64,000 bases of DNA from an uncultured Lachnospiraceae bacterium (lineage in GTDB: Bacteria; Bacillota; Clostridia; Lachnospirales; Lachnospiraceae), in the NCBI GenBank assembly GCA_950097145.1, contig CATNCF010000007.1, forward strand, positions 25,572 to 89,571. The letters are read 5' to 3'. A model generated the notes under the pieces. It was not told where the DNA came from. It ran no database searches and saw only the letters and a list, made by a program, of their open reading frames with translations. Below are positions 18,278 through 25,940 of this stretch, one piece after another (the first letter of the stretch is position 1; every line of letters begins with the position of its first letter). The position numbers were made by a program, and so were the translations under genes.

Positions 18278-18733
18278 TCATTTATCACTCTCCCCTGCAT
18301 ATTTAAAATGAATCATCATAAGATACTTAAGCCATTTATCTTTTTTATTCTTAGGTTTTATAGTTAATCCAATAAAAAATGTTGATAACGCCATCATTCC
18401 GTATCCAAGCAAGTCATAACTAAACAGTAATCCAGCTATCATCATAATGTAACCTAAAGCCAGAAATATACATACAAGATATTACTCCGGCGGTTAAATG
18501 TCGACGAATTTTACGAAGAATAAATTTTCATCTGCAAGGCGGAAGAATGAGTTGTAGCGAGTGCTACAACGATTGATGACAACGCGGCAGATGGAAATTT
18601 AAGCAAGTAAAAACGTCGATATTTAACCGCCGGAGTAATAACATCCAAATTTTGATATAACCATAAAAATTGCAAATAAAAATACTGATACCGTAACCAA
18701 CAACGAACCAAATTTAGCAATCGCTTTATTCAT
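18278..18733 (-). pseudogene. Small membrane-protein gene interrupted by a 157-bp element
   Basis: The ATG at 18733 opens a frame MNKAIAKFGSLLVTVSVFLF... that reaches a stop inside the inserted element after about 36 codons. If the element (18482-18638) and one flanking TA are removed in silico, the frame runs on for 98 codons as a three-helix membrane protein ending in a basic tail (KPKNKKDKWLKYL...). The stop overlaps an ATG (ATGA). It lies at the head of the DUF262 genes behind a promoter-like region and a perfect palindrome, so it may once have been part of that operon. I do not recognise the family. Confidence 0.85.
18482..18638. mobile_element. MITE-like palindromic element, family 2, copy 1
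   Basis: A 157-bp sequence flanked on both sides by TA (18480-18481 and 18639-18640), with terminal inverted repeats of about 26 bp including TTACTCCGGCGGTTAAAT. It folds almost completely on itself: outer stem, TTTTAC/GTAAAA, an ATCTGC/GCAGAT arm and a central GTTGTAGC-GAGT-GCTACAAC hairpin. It has no coding capacity. It interrupts a membrane-protein gene, and removing it with one TA restores the frame. TA flanks and size are what one expects of elements moved by Tc1/mariner/IS630-type transposases. Confidence 0.9.
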
Positions 18734-18770
18734 GTTAAATATTCCTTCGTAAATGTAAATATGATGAATT

Positions 18771-18796
18771 ATCAAATTGGCAAATACCAATTTGAT
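18771..18796. promoter_or_regulatory. Perfect palindrome, probable operator
   Basis: ATCAAATTGG and CCAATTTGAT form a perfect 10-bp inverted repeat around a 6-base spacer. It lies 38 bases before the ATG of the disrupted membrane gene and overlaps the expected transcription start next to a TACAAT -10-like box (18800-18795, minus) preceded by TGA. There is no U-tract, so an operator for a dimeric repressor is more likely than a terminator. Confidence 0.5.
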
Positions 18797-18959
18797 TGTA
18801 TCATACTTTTATACGGATTCATACAACTTTTATGAATATTATATCTATTCTAATCTAAAGTATAATATATCATCAAGATATAATGGACAGATACTTTTGA
18901 ACGGGCACTTGGATAGACTTATTAAAAAGTGTACTCAATTATTTCAGTAACAAAAATAA

Positions 18960-18988
18960 GGGAAGCCTCAATAAAATCAAGGCTTCCC
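18960..18988 (-). terminator. Terminator of tRNA-Leu(UAA)
   Basis: On the minus strand GGGAAGCCT and AGGCTTCCC form a stem around a 10-base loop, followed by TTATTTTTG. It lies 14 bases after the tRNA end and is a good intrinsic terminator. Confidence 0.88.
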
Positions 18989-19001
18989 AGAGCTTTTTCT
19001 A

Positions 19002-19085
19002 TGCGGAAGATGGGACTTGAACCCACACGTCTATACAGACACAAGATCCTTAGTCTTGCCTGTCTGCCAATTCCAGCACTTCCGC
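19002..19085 (-). tRNA. tRNA-Leu(UAA)
   Basis: An 84-base class II tRNA: acceptor GCGGAAG/CTTCCGC, D arm with GGAATTGGCAGAC, anticodon stem CAAGA/TCTTG with loop CTAAGGA giving anticodon TAA, a variable arm GTCT/AGAC, and T arm with GTTCAAGTC. Discriminator A; CCA is not encoded. It has its own promoter and terminator, in the same layout as the tRNA-Leu(CAG) locus 7 kb away. Confidence 0.96.
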
Positions 19086-19125
19086 AGACAATCAATAATT
19101 GCCACGTCATCTTGACGACTTAAAA

Positions 19126-19154
19126 ATAATAACAAATTAAACTGTAAATGTCAA
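19126..19154 (-). promoter_or_regulatory. Promoter of tRNA-Leu(UAA)
   Basis: On the minus strand TTGACA (19154-19149) and TATTAT (19131-19126) are 17 bases apart. The sequence just upstream, AAAAAAGTTATTGACA, nearly repeats the one before the other tRNA-Leu promoter. Confidence 0.85.
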
Positions 19155-19183
19155 TAACTTTTTTAAATTTTATGCATATTTTT

Positions 19184-19358
19184 GTAACAGTTCAGCCATG
19201 GTCAGCATGATGGGTGAATCATGCTGGCATGAATGAGCACATCGTGCTGACCAGGAGCGGAATGCCCCTTAAGCCTCAGACAGAAGCTGCAAATCAGCGG
19301 ATAGCCTGTTTTACAGGCGGTCTGTGGCTTGTTTGAGGGGCATGGGCTGAACTGTTAC
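19184..19358. repeat. Structured inverted-repeat element, family 1, long copy
   Basis: A 175-bp element with the same perfect 14-bp ends (GTAACAGTTCAGCC) and the same core as the copy at 11980, with additional stems: ATGCCCCT/AGGGGCAT, AAGCC/GGCTT, and a GGTCAGCA/TGCTGACC arm. The central hairpin is CCTGT-AAA-ACAGG, a compensated change from the short copy. The first 48 bases on the minus strand form the last 15 codons plus stop of the GGDEF-EAL gene. The far end lies 29 bases from the -35 box of tRNA-Leu(UAA). Confidence 0.82.
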
Positions 19359-21029
19359 ATATTTTCTTGAAAAATCTTCTGCCGACATAGGACGGTCAAA
19401 ATAAAATCCCTGAATCATATGTATCTGCATTTTTTTCAGAATCTCATACTGCCTGCTGTGTTCCACACCTTCCACGCACACTTTCATCCCAATGACATTT
19501 GCCAGTTCACACACGATTCTCACAAAAACATCTGCAAACTCATCCTGTCCAAGATCCTCTATAAAACATCGGTCAATCTTAATCACATCTATGGGCATTT
19601 CCCTGATATGATTGAGGGAACTATATCCTGTCCCAAAATCATCCAGGGCCACACGCACGCCCAATTCCCGAATCTGACCCAGAATACTCTTCATCCGCTC
19701 CATATCATTAATGGCAAGGCTCTCTGTCACTTCCAGAGTCAGATTCTTAGGATTGATGCCTGTCTCTTCTAACGCTTCACGCACCTGATCAATAATATCA
19801 TTTCTCAAAAGCTGTACAACAGAAAGATTTACATTTACCTTATAATCTGGATATCCGGATTCATTCCATACCCTGCACTGACGGCACGCCTGCCGCAGCA
19901 CATGGCCCCCAATGGGATTGATAAGCCCAAGATATTCTGCCAGGGGAATAAATTCTGCCGGGGAAATAAAGCCAAGTTTTTCACTATTCCACCGAATCAG
20001 CGCTTCTGCCCCTATACAAGGATTTTCTGATTTTGTTACATCTACAATAGGCTGATAATAAACTTCGAACTCATTACAAGCGTTCATTGTGGCATCCCGC
20101 ATATTTTTCTCCATATCCAGCCGCTTAAAGGACACGCCCTTTACAGAATCTGTGTAAAATTCATAACAGTTCTTCCCGGATTTTTTCGCTTCCAGCAAAG
20201 CCAGATCCGCTTTTCGGATCAGATCCTGAACGGAATCTCCATCACCTGGAAAACGCGCAATTCCCATGCTCATAGTGCAATAATAATCTGCTCCTTTTAA
20301 GAACCAGGGTTTTGAAAATATCCCGGCAATGCCTTCTAATATTTCATCCAGCATTTCATACTTATTCTCTGTGACAATAATAATGAATTCATCGCCGCCC
20401 ATCCGGTAACAATTGCTCTCAATCCCCTCAATTCTCTGCATACTGTGAGAAATAGACTTCAGCAGTACATCTCCATACTGATGCCCCAAACCGTCATTGA
20501 TATGTTTAAAGTCGTCCAAGTCCATATACAGCAGCGCACCCTCACTTCCATTCTTCTTACTGGCAGTAATCTGAGCCTCCAAATCCTTTTCACACCGCAT
20601 ACGGTTATAAAGTCCAGTCAAAAAGTCATTGTTGGCCTGCCGCTCAATTCTCTGCTGGTAACGCTTATTCTCTGAAATATCATAGAGTGTATATAATTCT
20701 GCTTTTTCCTGATCCAGCCACTGGATTTCCCGGCGGTGGATCTCGAACCAGCGGTCCTCCCCAGGCAGATATACTTCCCTGCTCTTGCCATCTTCCAGCT
20801 CTATGAGAAGATGTTCCTTGATATCTGCATCATTTTTCAGGCAGGTACAGAATTCCTCATTTGCAAATAAAATCCGGTCGCCTTCCAGTGAAGAGACACA
20901 GATACCGCAGTTTAGATTGTTTAATACTTCAATTCCAGAAGTATAGAAATCAATCTCCTGATACATAAAGTCTTTCCATTCCCACTTTTCATGTTCTAAC
21001 AGCTTCTTATTTTCTGATTCCATATTCAT
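19311..21029 (-). CDS. PAS-GGDEF-EAL cyclic-di-GMP protein
   Basis: A 572-residue cytoplasmic protein with a PAS-like N-terminal part (about 25-120), a GGDEF domain with the intact signature RMGGDEF (211-215) and an EAL domain with EALIRW near residue 349, DDFGTGYSSL and KIDRCFI. Both diguanylate cyclase and phosphodiesterase motifs look intact, so it could make or break cyclic di-GMP. There is no membrane segment. It starts 8 bases after the HEAT-methyltransferase gene. Its last 15 residues (VTVQPMPLKQATDRL) are read from repeat family 1, replacing the native C-terminus. Confidence 0.92.
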   Translation of the reverse strand: MNMESENKKLLEHEKWEWKDFMYQEIDFYTSGIEVLNNLNCGICVSSLEGDRILFANEEFCTCLKNDADIKEHLLIELEDGKSREVYLPGEDRWFEIHRREIQWLDQEKAELYTLYDISENKRYQQRIERQANNDFLTGLYNRMRCEKDLEAQITASKKNGSEGALLYMDLDDFKHINDGLGHQYGDVLLKSISHSMQRIEGIESNCYRMGGDEFIIIVTENKYEMLDEILEGIAGIFSKPWFLKGADYYCTMSMGIARFPGDGDSVQDLIRKADLALLEAKKSGKNCYEFYTDSVKGVSFKRLDMEKNMRDATMNACNEFEVYYQPIVDVTKSENPCIGAEALIRWNSEKLGFISPAEFIPLAEYLGLINPIGGHVLRQACRQCRVWNESGYPDYKVNVNLSVVQLLRNDIIDQVREALEETGINPKNLTLEVTESLAINDMERMKSILGQIRELGVRVALDDFGTGYSSLNHIREMPIDVIKIDRCFIEDLGQDEFADVFVRIVCELANVIGMKVCVEGVEHSRQYEILKKMQIHMIQGFYFDRPMSAEDFSRKYVTVQPMPLKQATDRL

Positions 21030-21037
21030 AACTTATC

Positions 21038-22519
21038 TTAATCCACCTTCTCAATCATAAACAAATAATAGTTATCCTTTTCATCCATGCCGTATTCCTG
21101 CAGAAGTGTAAAATCTTTGTGAAGGCGCAGCTGCTTTTTCACAAAATTTTTCTCATTCGAATAGATAAAAATCTTCCCTTTTTTCTTTAACAATTCCCCT
21201 GCCTTATCAAAAAACATTCTATAAAACCTGTCATGTTCTTCCCTGGGCTTCTTCCCCCGTTCCGGCATGTTGGAAATAATTTCATCAAAAAGGTAATTAT
21301 GTGAGAACTCAAAAAAATCCCGATTGATAAAATAAATTTCCTGTCCTGCAAGCCTGGTATTCTCTCTTGCCTTTAAAACAGCTTCGCCAAAAATATCAAT
21401 TCCATACATCATCCCCGCCGGGCACACACGATTCCGTTCAATCAGCATCGTTCCCACTCCGCAGAATGGATCTAAGACCTGAGCCTTTTCATGCATATAG
21501 GGCTTAGCCAGTCTTGCAATCAGCGCCGCCTGCTCCGGCCTGATAGAAGCTGCCACTGTATTTTTCCGGTAAGAAAAACGCTGTTCTTCAAAGGTATACA
21601 ACTTCACCAAAGGCAGAAACTGCCCTTCCCGGTTTTCCAGAAGCCGAATCTCCAGTTCATAGTCTGACGCAGAATTCTTCAATATTCCGCTTGTCTCCTG
21701 TTCCAGGGCAAAAGCACATTTCTTAACAAACGCACTGCGCTGTGCCAAAGGTTTTGGACTCTGAAGCCCTAACCGAAAATAGAAATTACCCTTTGAATTA
21801 TGAGCTCTCTGCAAAAGTTCAATAAGGTTTGAATCTGCCAGCTCCCTTGCCGCCTCTCTGGGATTCTCTGAAATTTTTCGTATGTTCAGCAAAAACAGCA
21901 ATTCACGGTAAGTAGAAATGGATAACACAGGTTTCAGATGGCTGGTAATCAGGCGCACTCCGCTTTTCAAAATGCTAATCTCACCGCTCTTTAGCTGTTC
22001 TGCCGTTACATTCTGATATTTCTTTCCTGTGGAAAGGATCACTTCCCATGTATGATCATAACCCTGAAATCTGTGCCTTATGTGGGACGTTCCATTCCCC
22101 ACCAGTTTTCTTAATGCCGCCAGTTCTTCCCGTATATGCTTCTCTTCCTCTTCCCGGGGCCGGTACTGTTCCAAATCTTTCAAACGCTGCTCCAGTCTGG
22201 ACCTGCAGACAGAATAATCCAATTCGGCAAGGGCTGAGAGATAGTCGCTTTTTACAAATAACTGTTCCTCCTTCTCATATGCCCGAAACAGAAATTCTGC
22301 ACATACTGGCTGTTTCAGCCTGCCCAAAACTAATGCCGCGTTCTTCCGCACCTTGGCTTCTGAATTTTCCAAAAGCCCTGTCAGTATACTGTAATCCCCC
22401 TGAAGAATGGAAAGCAGCTCCTGCCTTGCCCTGTCTGCCTTCAGTTCCTGTTTCAATGCAATGAGATTCTTTCTCAGATCCTGATTCATTTTCAGGGCCT
22501 CGTATTGTTGTTTTACCAT
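21038..22519 (-). CDS. HEAT-repeat protein fused to an RNA-methylase-like domain
   Basis: A 493-residue protein. Residues about 1-140 are helical and HEAT-like (KVRKNAALVLGRLKQP); the C-terminal half is a class I methyltransferase of the UPF0020/THUMP-associated RNA methylase type, with SAM loop VLDPFCGVGTMLIER near residue 345 and YGIDIFGEAV. The catalytic NPPY position reads SNMPERGKK, so the usual Asn-Pro-Pro-aromatic motif is altered. The ATG follows GAGG and the GGDEF-EAL gene follows after 8 bases. RNA modification is likely by family; the substrate and the effect of the altered motif are unknown. Confidence 0.8.
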   Translation of the reverse strand: MVKQQYEALKMNQDLRKNLIALKQELKADRARQELLSILQGDYSILTGLLENSEAKVRKNAALVLGRLKQPVCAEFLFRAYEKEEQLFVKSDYLSALAELDYSVCRSRLEQRLKDLEQYRPREEEEKHIREELAALRKLVGNGTSHIRHRFQGYDHTWEVILSTGKKYQNVTAEQLKSGEISILKSGVRLITSHLKPVLSISTYRELLFLLNIRKISENPREAARELADSNLIELLQRAHNSKGNFYFRLGLQSPKPLAQRSAFVKKCAFALEQETSGILKNSASDYELEIRLLENREGQFLPLVKLYTFEEQRFSYRKNTVAASIRPEQAALIARLAKPYMHEKAQVLDPFCGVGTMLIERNRVCPAGMMYGIDIFGEAVLKARENTRLAGQEIYFINRDFFEFSHNYLFDEIISNMPERGKKPREEHDRFYRMFFDKAGELLKKKGKIFIYSNEKNFVKKQLRLHKDFTLLQEYGMDEKDNYYLFMIEKVD

Positions 22520-22683
22520 AATTTCCTCTGTTTCTTTTCTCCAATTTATAAAACAAGTACCTCTATTCTACTTCATAATCCACCATTTGGCAATAGCAGT
22601 AAATCCTGGAATCCTTCCATTTTCTTCCATAATTGAGAGTTCAACTATAGAAAGCACGCTGTCCAAACGTTCATTGCCATGAA

Positions 22684-22726
22684 TCAAAAAATTGGCGGAA
22701 GCAGCTTACAACTCCTTCCGCCAATT
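22684..22726 (-). terminator. Terminator after the amidase gene
   Basis: A 12-bp stem (AATTGGCGGAAG / CTTCCGCCAATT) with a 13-base loop is followed on the minus strand by TTTTTTG. It lies 30 bases beyond the amidase stop. Confidence 0.87.
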
Positions 22727-22756
22727 CTTTCTGGTTGTTCCATTTTCATTTTTAAG

Positions 22757-23545
22757 TCAGTCTGGTTTTCTGTCTGTTCCGTTTTTATCCAGATATTCCT
22801 GTACATCTTTCTTAAATTTCTCCCATGCATCCTCATTCTTCACATAGTAAATAGGGCATTCCTTGCCTGTTACATCATAATGGCGAATTACGCTGTCTAC
22901 AGGAAGGTTAAATTTTCCACACAGCCAGGCAGTCAATTCCACCAGAGAATCATATGTCTCCTGGGTAAACTGTCCAGTCTCATCCTTATGGCAGCACTCA
23001 ATAGACAATGTATCCACATTCCGGTCATTGGAGGCATAAGAAATCTCCGAGCTGGGTATGCACTGAATAATTTCTCCGTCCATCCCTACGACAAAATGGC
23101 TGCTGGCCTTGGTTTTCTGCATATCTTTCAGCCCCTCAAAATAGCTTCGGTTCTGAGCCGCCGTAGTTCCTGGATTTGCAGTATAGTGGACAACAATCCC
23201 TTTTACCTTCTCTAATGCCATCTGGGGTCTGGAGTAAGGGTTGGGTGTCAGAAGATCCACTTGATAGTCCGGCGCTTCCTCAATCAGCTTCTGCTGAAAA
23301 CCTTTCTCCTGCTTCTCCTCATGGCTTTTCTTTTGTACGGTCTGAACCTTCGTCACACCTTTTTCTGCCTGGACTGCCTTCGGGCTGTCATCCTTCTGAA
23401 AAACTTTAGTCAAGACAAACAAAATCAAAAGCACTCCCACAGCAGACAAAGCAATCCGCCTGGCCATCTGAATGGTTCTTTGTTGTTTCCTGCGTCGTTT
23501 TCTTGTAAGATATGCCTCCCGGCGTCTTCTCTCTTCACTGGTCAC
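22757..23545 (-). CDS. Membrane-anchored N-acetylmuramoyl-L-alanine amidase (Amidase_2)
   Basis: A 262-residue peptidoglycan amidase. A basic N-terminus (residues 1-30) is followed by one transmembrane helix (about 31-48), a linker, and an Amidase_2/PGRP zinc domain with GIVVHYTANPGT, SSHFVVGMDG and VIRHYDVTGKECP, containing the His ligands and the final Cys/His-type ligand context. The start codon is GTG, behind GGAGAG. It cleaves the amide between MurNAc and the stem peptide outside the membrane. It stands alone before its own terminator. Confidence 0.92.
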   Translation of the reverse strand: MTSEERRRREAYLTRKRRRKQQRTIQMARRIALSAVGVLLILFVLTKVFQKDDSPKAVQAEKGVTKVQTVQKKSHEEKQEKGFQQKLIEEAPDYQVDLLTPNPYSRPQMALEKVKGIVVHYTANPGTTAAQNRSYFEGLKDMQKTKASSHFVVGMDGEIIQCIPSSEISYASNDRNVDTLSIECCHKDETGQFTQETYDSLVELTAWLCGKFNLPVDSVIRHYDVTGKECPIYYVKNEDAWEKFKKDVQEYLDKNGTDRKPD

Positions 23546-23644
23546 TGTAATCTCTCCGTTCTTTCGTGGCTGGTTCTCTGAAACAATTTCCGTTTTTATC
23601 AGTTACAGTATACACCTTTTTTACGAAAAAAAAATTAAAATTCT

Positions 23645-24928
23645 TTAAACTTTTTGTAAGAAAAAAGTAAGTATGCATTGTAAAACCTTTTGCAGGATTT
23701 CTTCTGTATGCGCCAAAGACAAAAACACTGCCTCAAACTGGGAGGGCGCCAGATAGATCCCCTGAGCCAGCATATAATTACAGTATTCGGCAAAAGCCTT
23801 TGTGTCAGAAGTTTTCGCGCTGTCATAATCTTCCACCTTCTGTTTGGTAAAATACAGGCACCCCAGCGAACCTGCATGATTCACCTGGCAGGGAAGACCT
23901 TCCTCTTCCACTATTTCTTCCATACGCCCAAAAAACCAGTCACCCTTCTGATTCAGCGCCTGGTAATATTCTTTATGTTCTTTTAGCAGAGTAAGCTGGG
24001 CCATGCCCGCAGCCATTGCAACTGGATTCCCGCTTAATGTTCCTGCCTGATAGACGCCGCCAAGAGGCGCCACCATCTCCATAATTTCCCGCCTGCCGCC
24101 GTAGGCTCCCACAGGCATTCCGCCGCCGATGATTTTCCCCAGTGTGGTGAGATCCGGACAAACGCCATAATACTCCTGGGCGCCGCCGGCTCCTAACCGG
24201 AATCCGGTAATAACTTCATCAAAAATCAGCACTGATCCGTAATCATCACATAACTTCCGCAGCCCGTGCAAAAATCCAGGCGCCGGAGGCACTAAACCCA
24301 TATTGGCTGCAACAGGTTCTACTATCACCGCCGCAATCTCTTCTCCGCACCGCTCAAAATGATACGCTGCGCTTTCTAAGTTATTGTATTCTGCCAATAG
24401 AGTGTCTTTGGTACATCCTGCTGTCACTCCCAGGCTGTCCGGCACGCCTGCGGTCATGACCCCGGAACCTGCCTGTACCAGCAGCCCATCGGAATGTCCA
24501 TGGTAACAGCCTGTAAATTTGATAATTTTATCCCTTCCGGTAAATCCCCTTGCCGCGCGGACAGCGCTCATTACCGCCTCGGTCCCGGAATTGACCATAC
24601 GCACCATTTCGATAGAAGGAACCATTTCACAGACCAGCTTTGCCATATCCACCTCTATAGAAGTTGCTGCTCCAAAACTTAACCCTCTTTGGCATGTTTC
24701 CACGACACGTTCTATCACTGCTTTGTGGCTGTGTCCCAGAATCATAGGTCCCCAGGAACCAACAAAATCAATATAAGCATTGTCATCTTCGTCATACAAA
24801 TATGCTCCTCTTGCACACTTGATAAATCTGGGCGTCCCGCCTATGGACTGGAAGGCGCGCACCGGGGAATTCACCCCGCCTGGGATTACCTGTACTGCCT
24901 CTTGGAATATTTCTTCTGATCTTGTCAT
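23645..24928 (-). CDS. hemL: Glutamate-1-semialdehyde 2,1-aminomutase
   Basis: A PLP enzyme that converts glutamate-1-semialdehyde to 5-aminolevulinate, the second step of the C5 tetrapyrrole route after HemA. The 427-residue protein has IPGGVNSPVRAF at the start, NSGTEAVMSAVRAARG, the aspartate motif IFDEVITGFR and the PLP lysine in TTLGKIIGGGMP near residue 263. It is the third gene after cobA/hemD and hemB, 28 bases from hemB. Length and motifs are canonical. Confidence 0.97.
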   Translation of the reverse strand: MTRSEEIFQEAVQVIPGGVNSPVRAFQSIGGTPRFIKCARGAYLYDEDDNAYIDFVGSWGPMILGHSHKAVIERVVETCQRGLSFGAATSIEVDMAKLVCEMVPSIEMVRMVNSGTEAVMSAVRAARGFTGRDKIIKFTGCYHGHSDGLLVQAGSGVMTAGVPDSLGVTAGCTKDTLLAEYNNLESAAYHFERCGEEIAAVIVEPVAANMGLVPPAPGFLHGLRKLCDDYGSVLIFDEVITGFRLGAGGAQEYYGVCPDLTTLGKIIGGGMPVGAYGGRREIMEMVAPLGGVYQAGTLSGNPVAMAAGMAQLTLLKEHKEYYQALNQKGDWFFGRMEEIVEEEGLPCQVNHAGSLGCLYFTKQKVEDYDSAKTSDTKAFAEYCNYMLAQGIYLAPSQFEAVFLSLAHTEEILQKVLQCILTFFLQKV

Positions 24929-24956
24929 TTTTCTATGTCTCCCATGTCTTTGAAAT

Positions 24957-25940
24957 CTATCCTATGATCCCCCGTTCTATACATTCTGCCAGTTCTTTTG
25001 CAAAATAACTGATATATAGATCTGTTCCAGCACGATAAGCGCTGACTGCCATCTCACACATAATACTGGACTCATCCACAAATCCTGCCTGCGCCGCAGC
25101 CTTTACCATGGCATATTCCCCGCTGACAGAATAGGATGCTACCGGAATATGAGTTCCATCTTTTATCTCGCGAATCAGATCCCCATAGGTCATGGCGGGT
25201 TTTACCATAATAATATCCGCCCCCTCTTCCACGTCCAGCATGGCTTCTTTCCATGCCTCCCTGCGGTTATGATAATCCATCTGATAAGACTTCCTGTCTC
25301 CAAACGCTGGCGCTGAATCCGCCGCATCCCGGAACGGTCCATAAAAGGAGGAGGCGAATTTCACCGCATAGGACAGAATTGGCGTGTCAACATATCCATA
25401 TTCATCCAATATTCTGCGGATAGCAGCTACCCGTCCATCCATCATGTCCGAAGGCGCCACCATATGTGCGCCTGCCTGTACTTGGGAAAGAGCCGTCTGC
25501 GCCAGAAGTTCCAGTGTCTTGTCATTGTCCACCTCCTGCCCCTTAAGCACTCCGCAGTGTCCGTGGGACGTATACTCGCACATGCACACATCCCCAATCA
25601 GATACATGCCTGGACACGCTTCCCCCGCTTTGCGGAATGCTTTCTGCACAATACCGTCACTGGCATAAGCTCCGCTCCCCTTCTCGTCTTTCTCAGAAGG
25701 AATCCCAAAAATCATCACCGAAGACACCCCTGCATCATACAGTTCTATGAGTTTCTCTTCCATCCGATCCACACTATAACGGTACTGTCCCGGCATGGAA
25801 TGAATTTCCTCTTTCAGATTACTTCCCTCTGCCACAAACATAGGATACACCAGAGAAGACTTATCCATCCTGGTTTCCCGCACCATTTTCCTTAACGCCG
25901 CATTGCCGCGAAGCCGACGCGGCCTATGAATTAGTTCCAT
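24957..25940 (-). CDS. hemB: Delta-aminolevulinic acid dehydratase (porphobilinogen synthase)
   Basis: Condenses two 5-aminolevulinate molecules to porphobilinogen. The 327-residue protein shows the metal-site region DVCMCEYTSHGHCG, the substrate-binding lysine in YAVKFASSFYGPFRDA near residue 199 and the Schiff-base lysine in ADIIMVKPAMTYGD near residue 251. The ATG behind AGGAGG overlaps the end of the cobA/hemD fusion gene by 17 bases, so translation is probably coupled. Canonical length. Confidence 0.98.
   Translation of the reverse strand: MELIHRPRRLRGNAALRKMVRETRMDKSSLVYPMFVAEGSNLKEEIHSMPGQYRYSVDRMEEKLIELYDAGVSSVMIFGIPSEKDEKGSGAYASDGIVQKAFRKAGEACPGMYLIGDVCMCEYTSHGHCGVLKGQEVDNDKTLELLAQTALSQVQAGAHMVAPSDMMDGRVAAIRRILDEYGYVDTPILSYAVKFASSFYGPFRDAADSAPAFGDRKSYQMDYHNRREAWKEAMLDVEEGADIIMVKPAMTYGDLIREIKDGTHIPVASYSVSGEYAMVKAAAQAGFVDESSIMCEMAVSAYRAGTDLYISYFAKELAECIERGIIG

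Noticed and set aside
23176-23581. Plus-strand ORFs over the amidase gene
   Set aside because: They are antisense shadows of a clear Amidase_2 gene with low-quality composition and no start signals.
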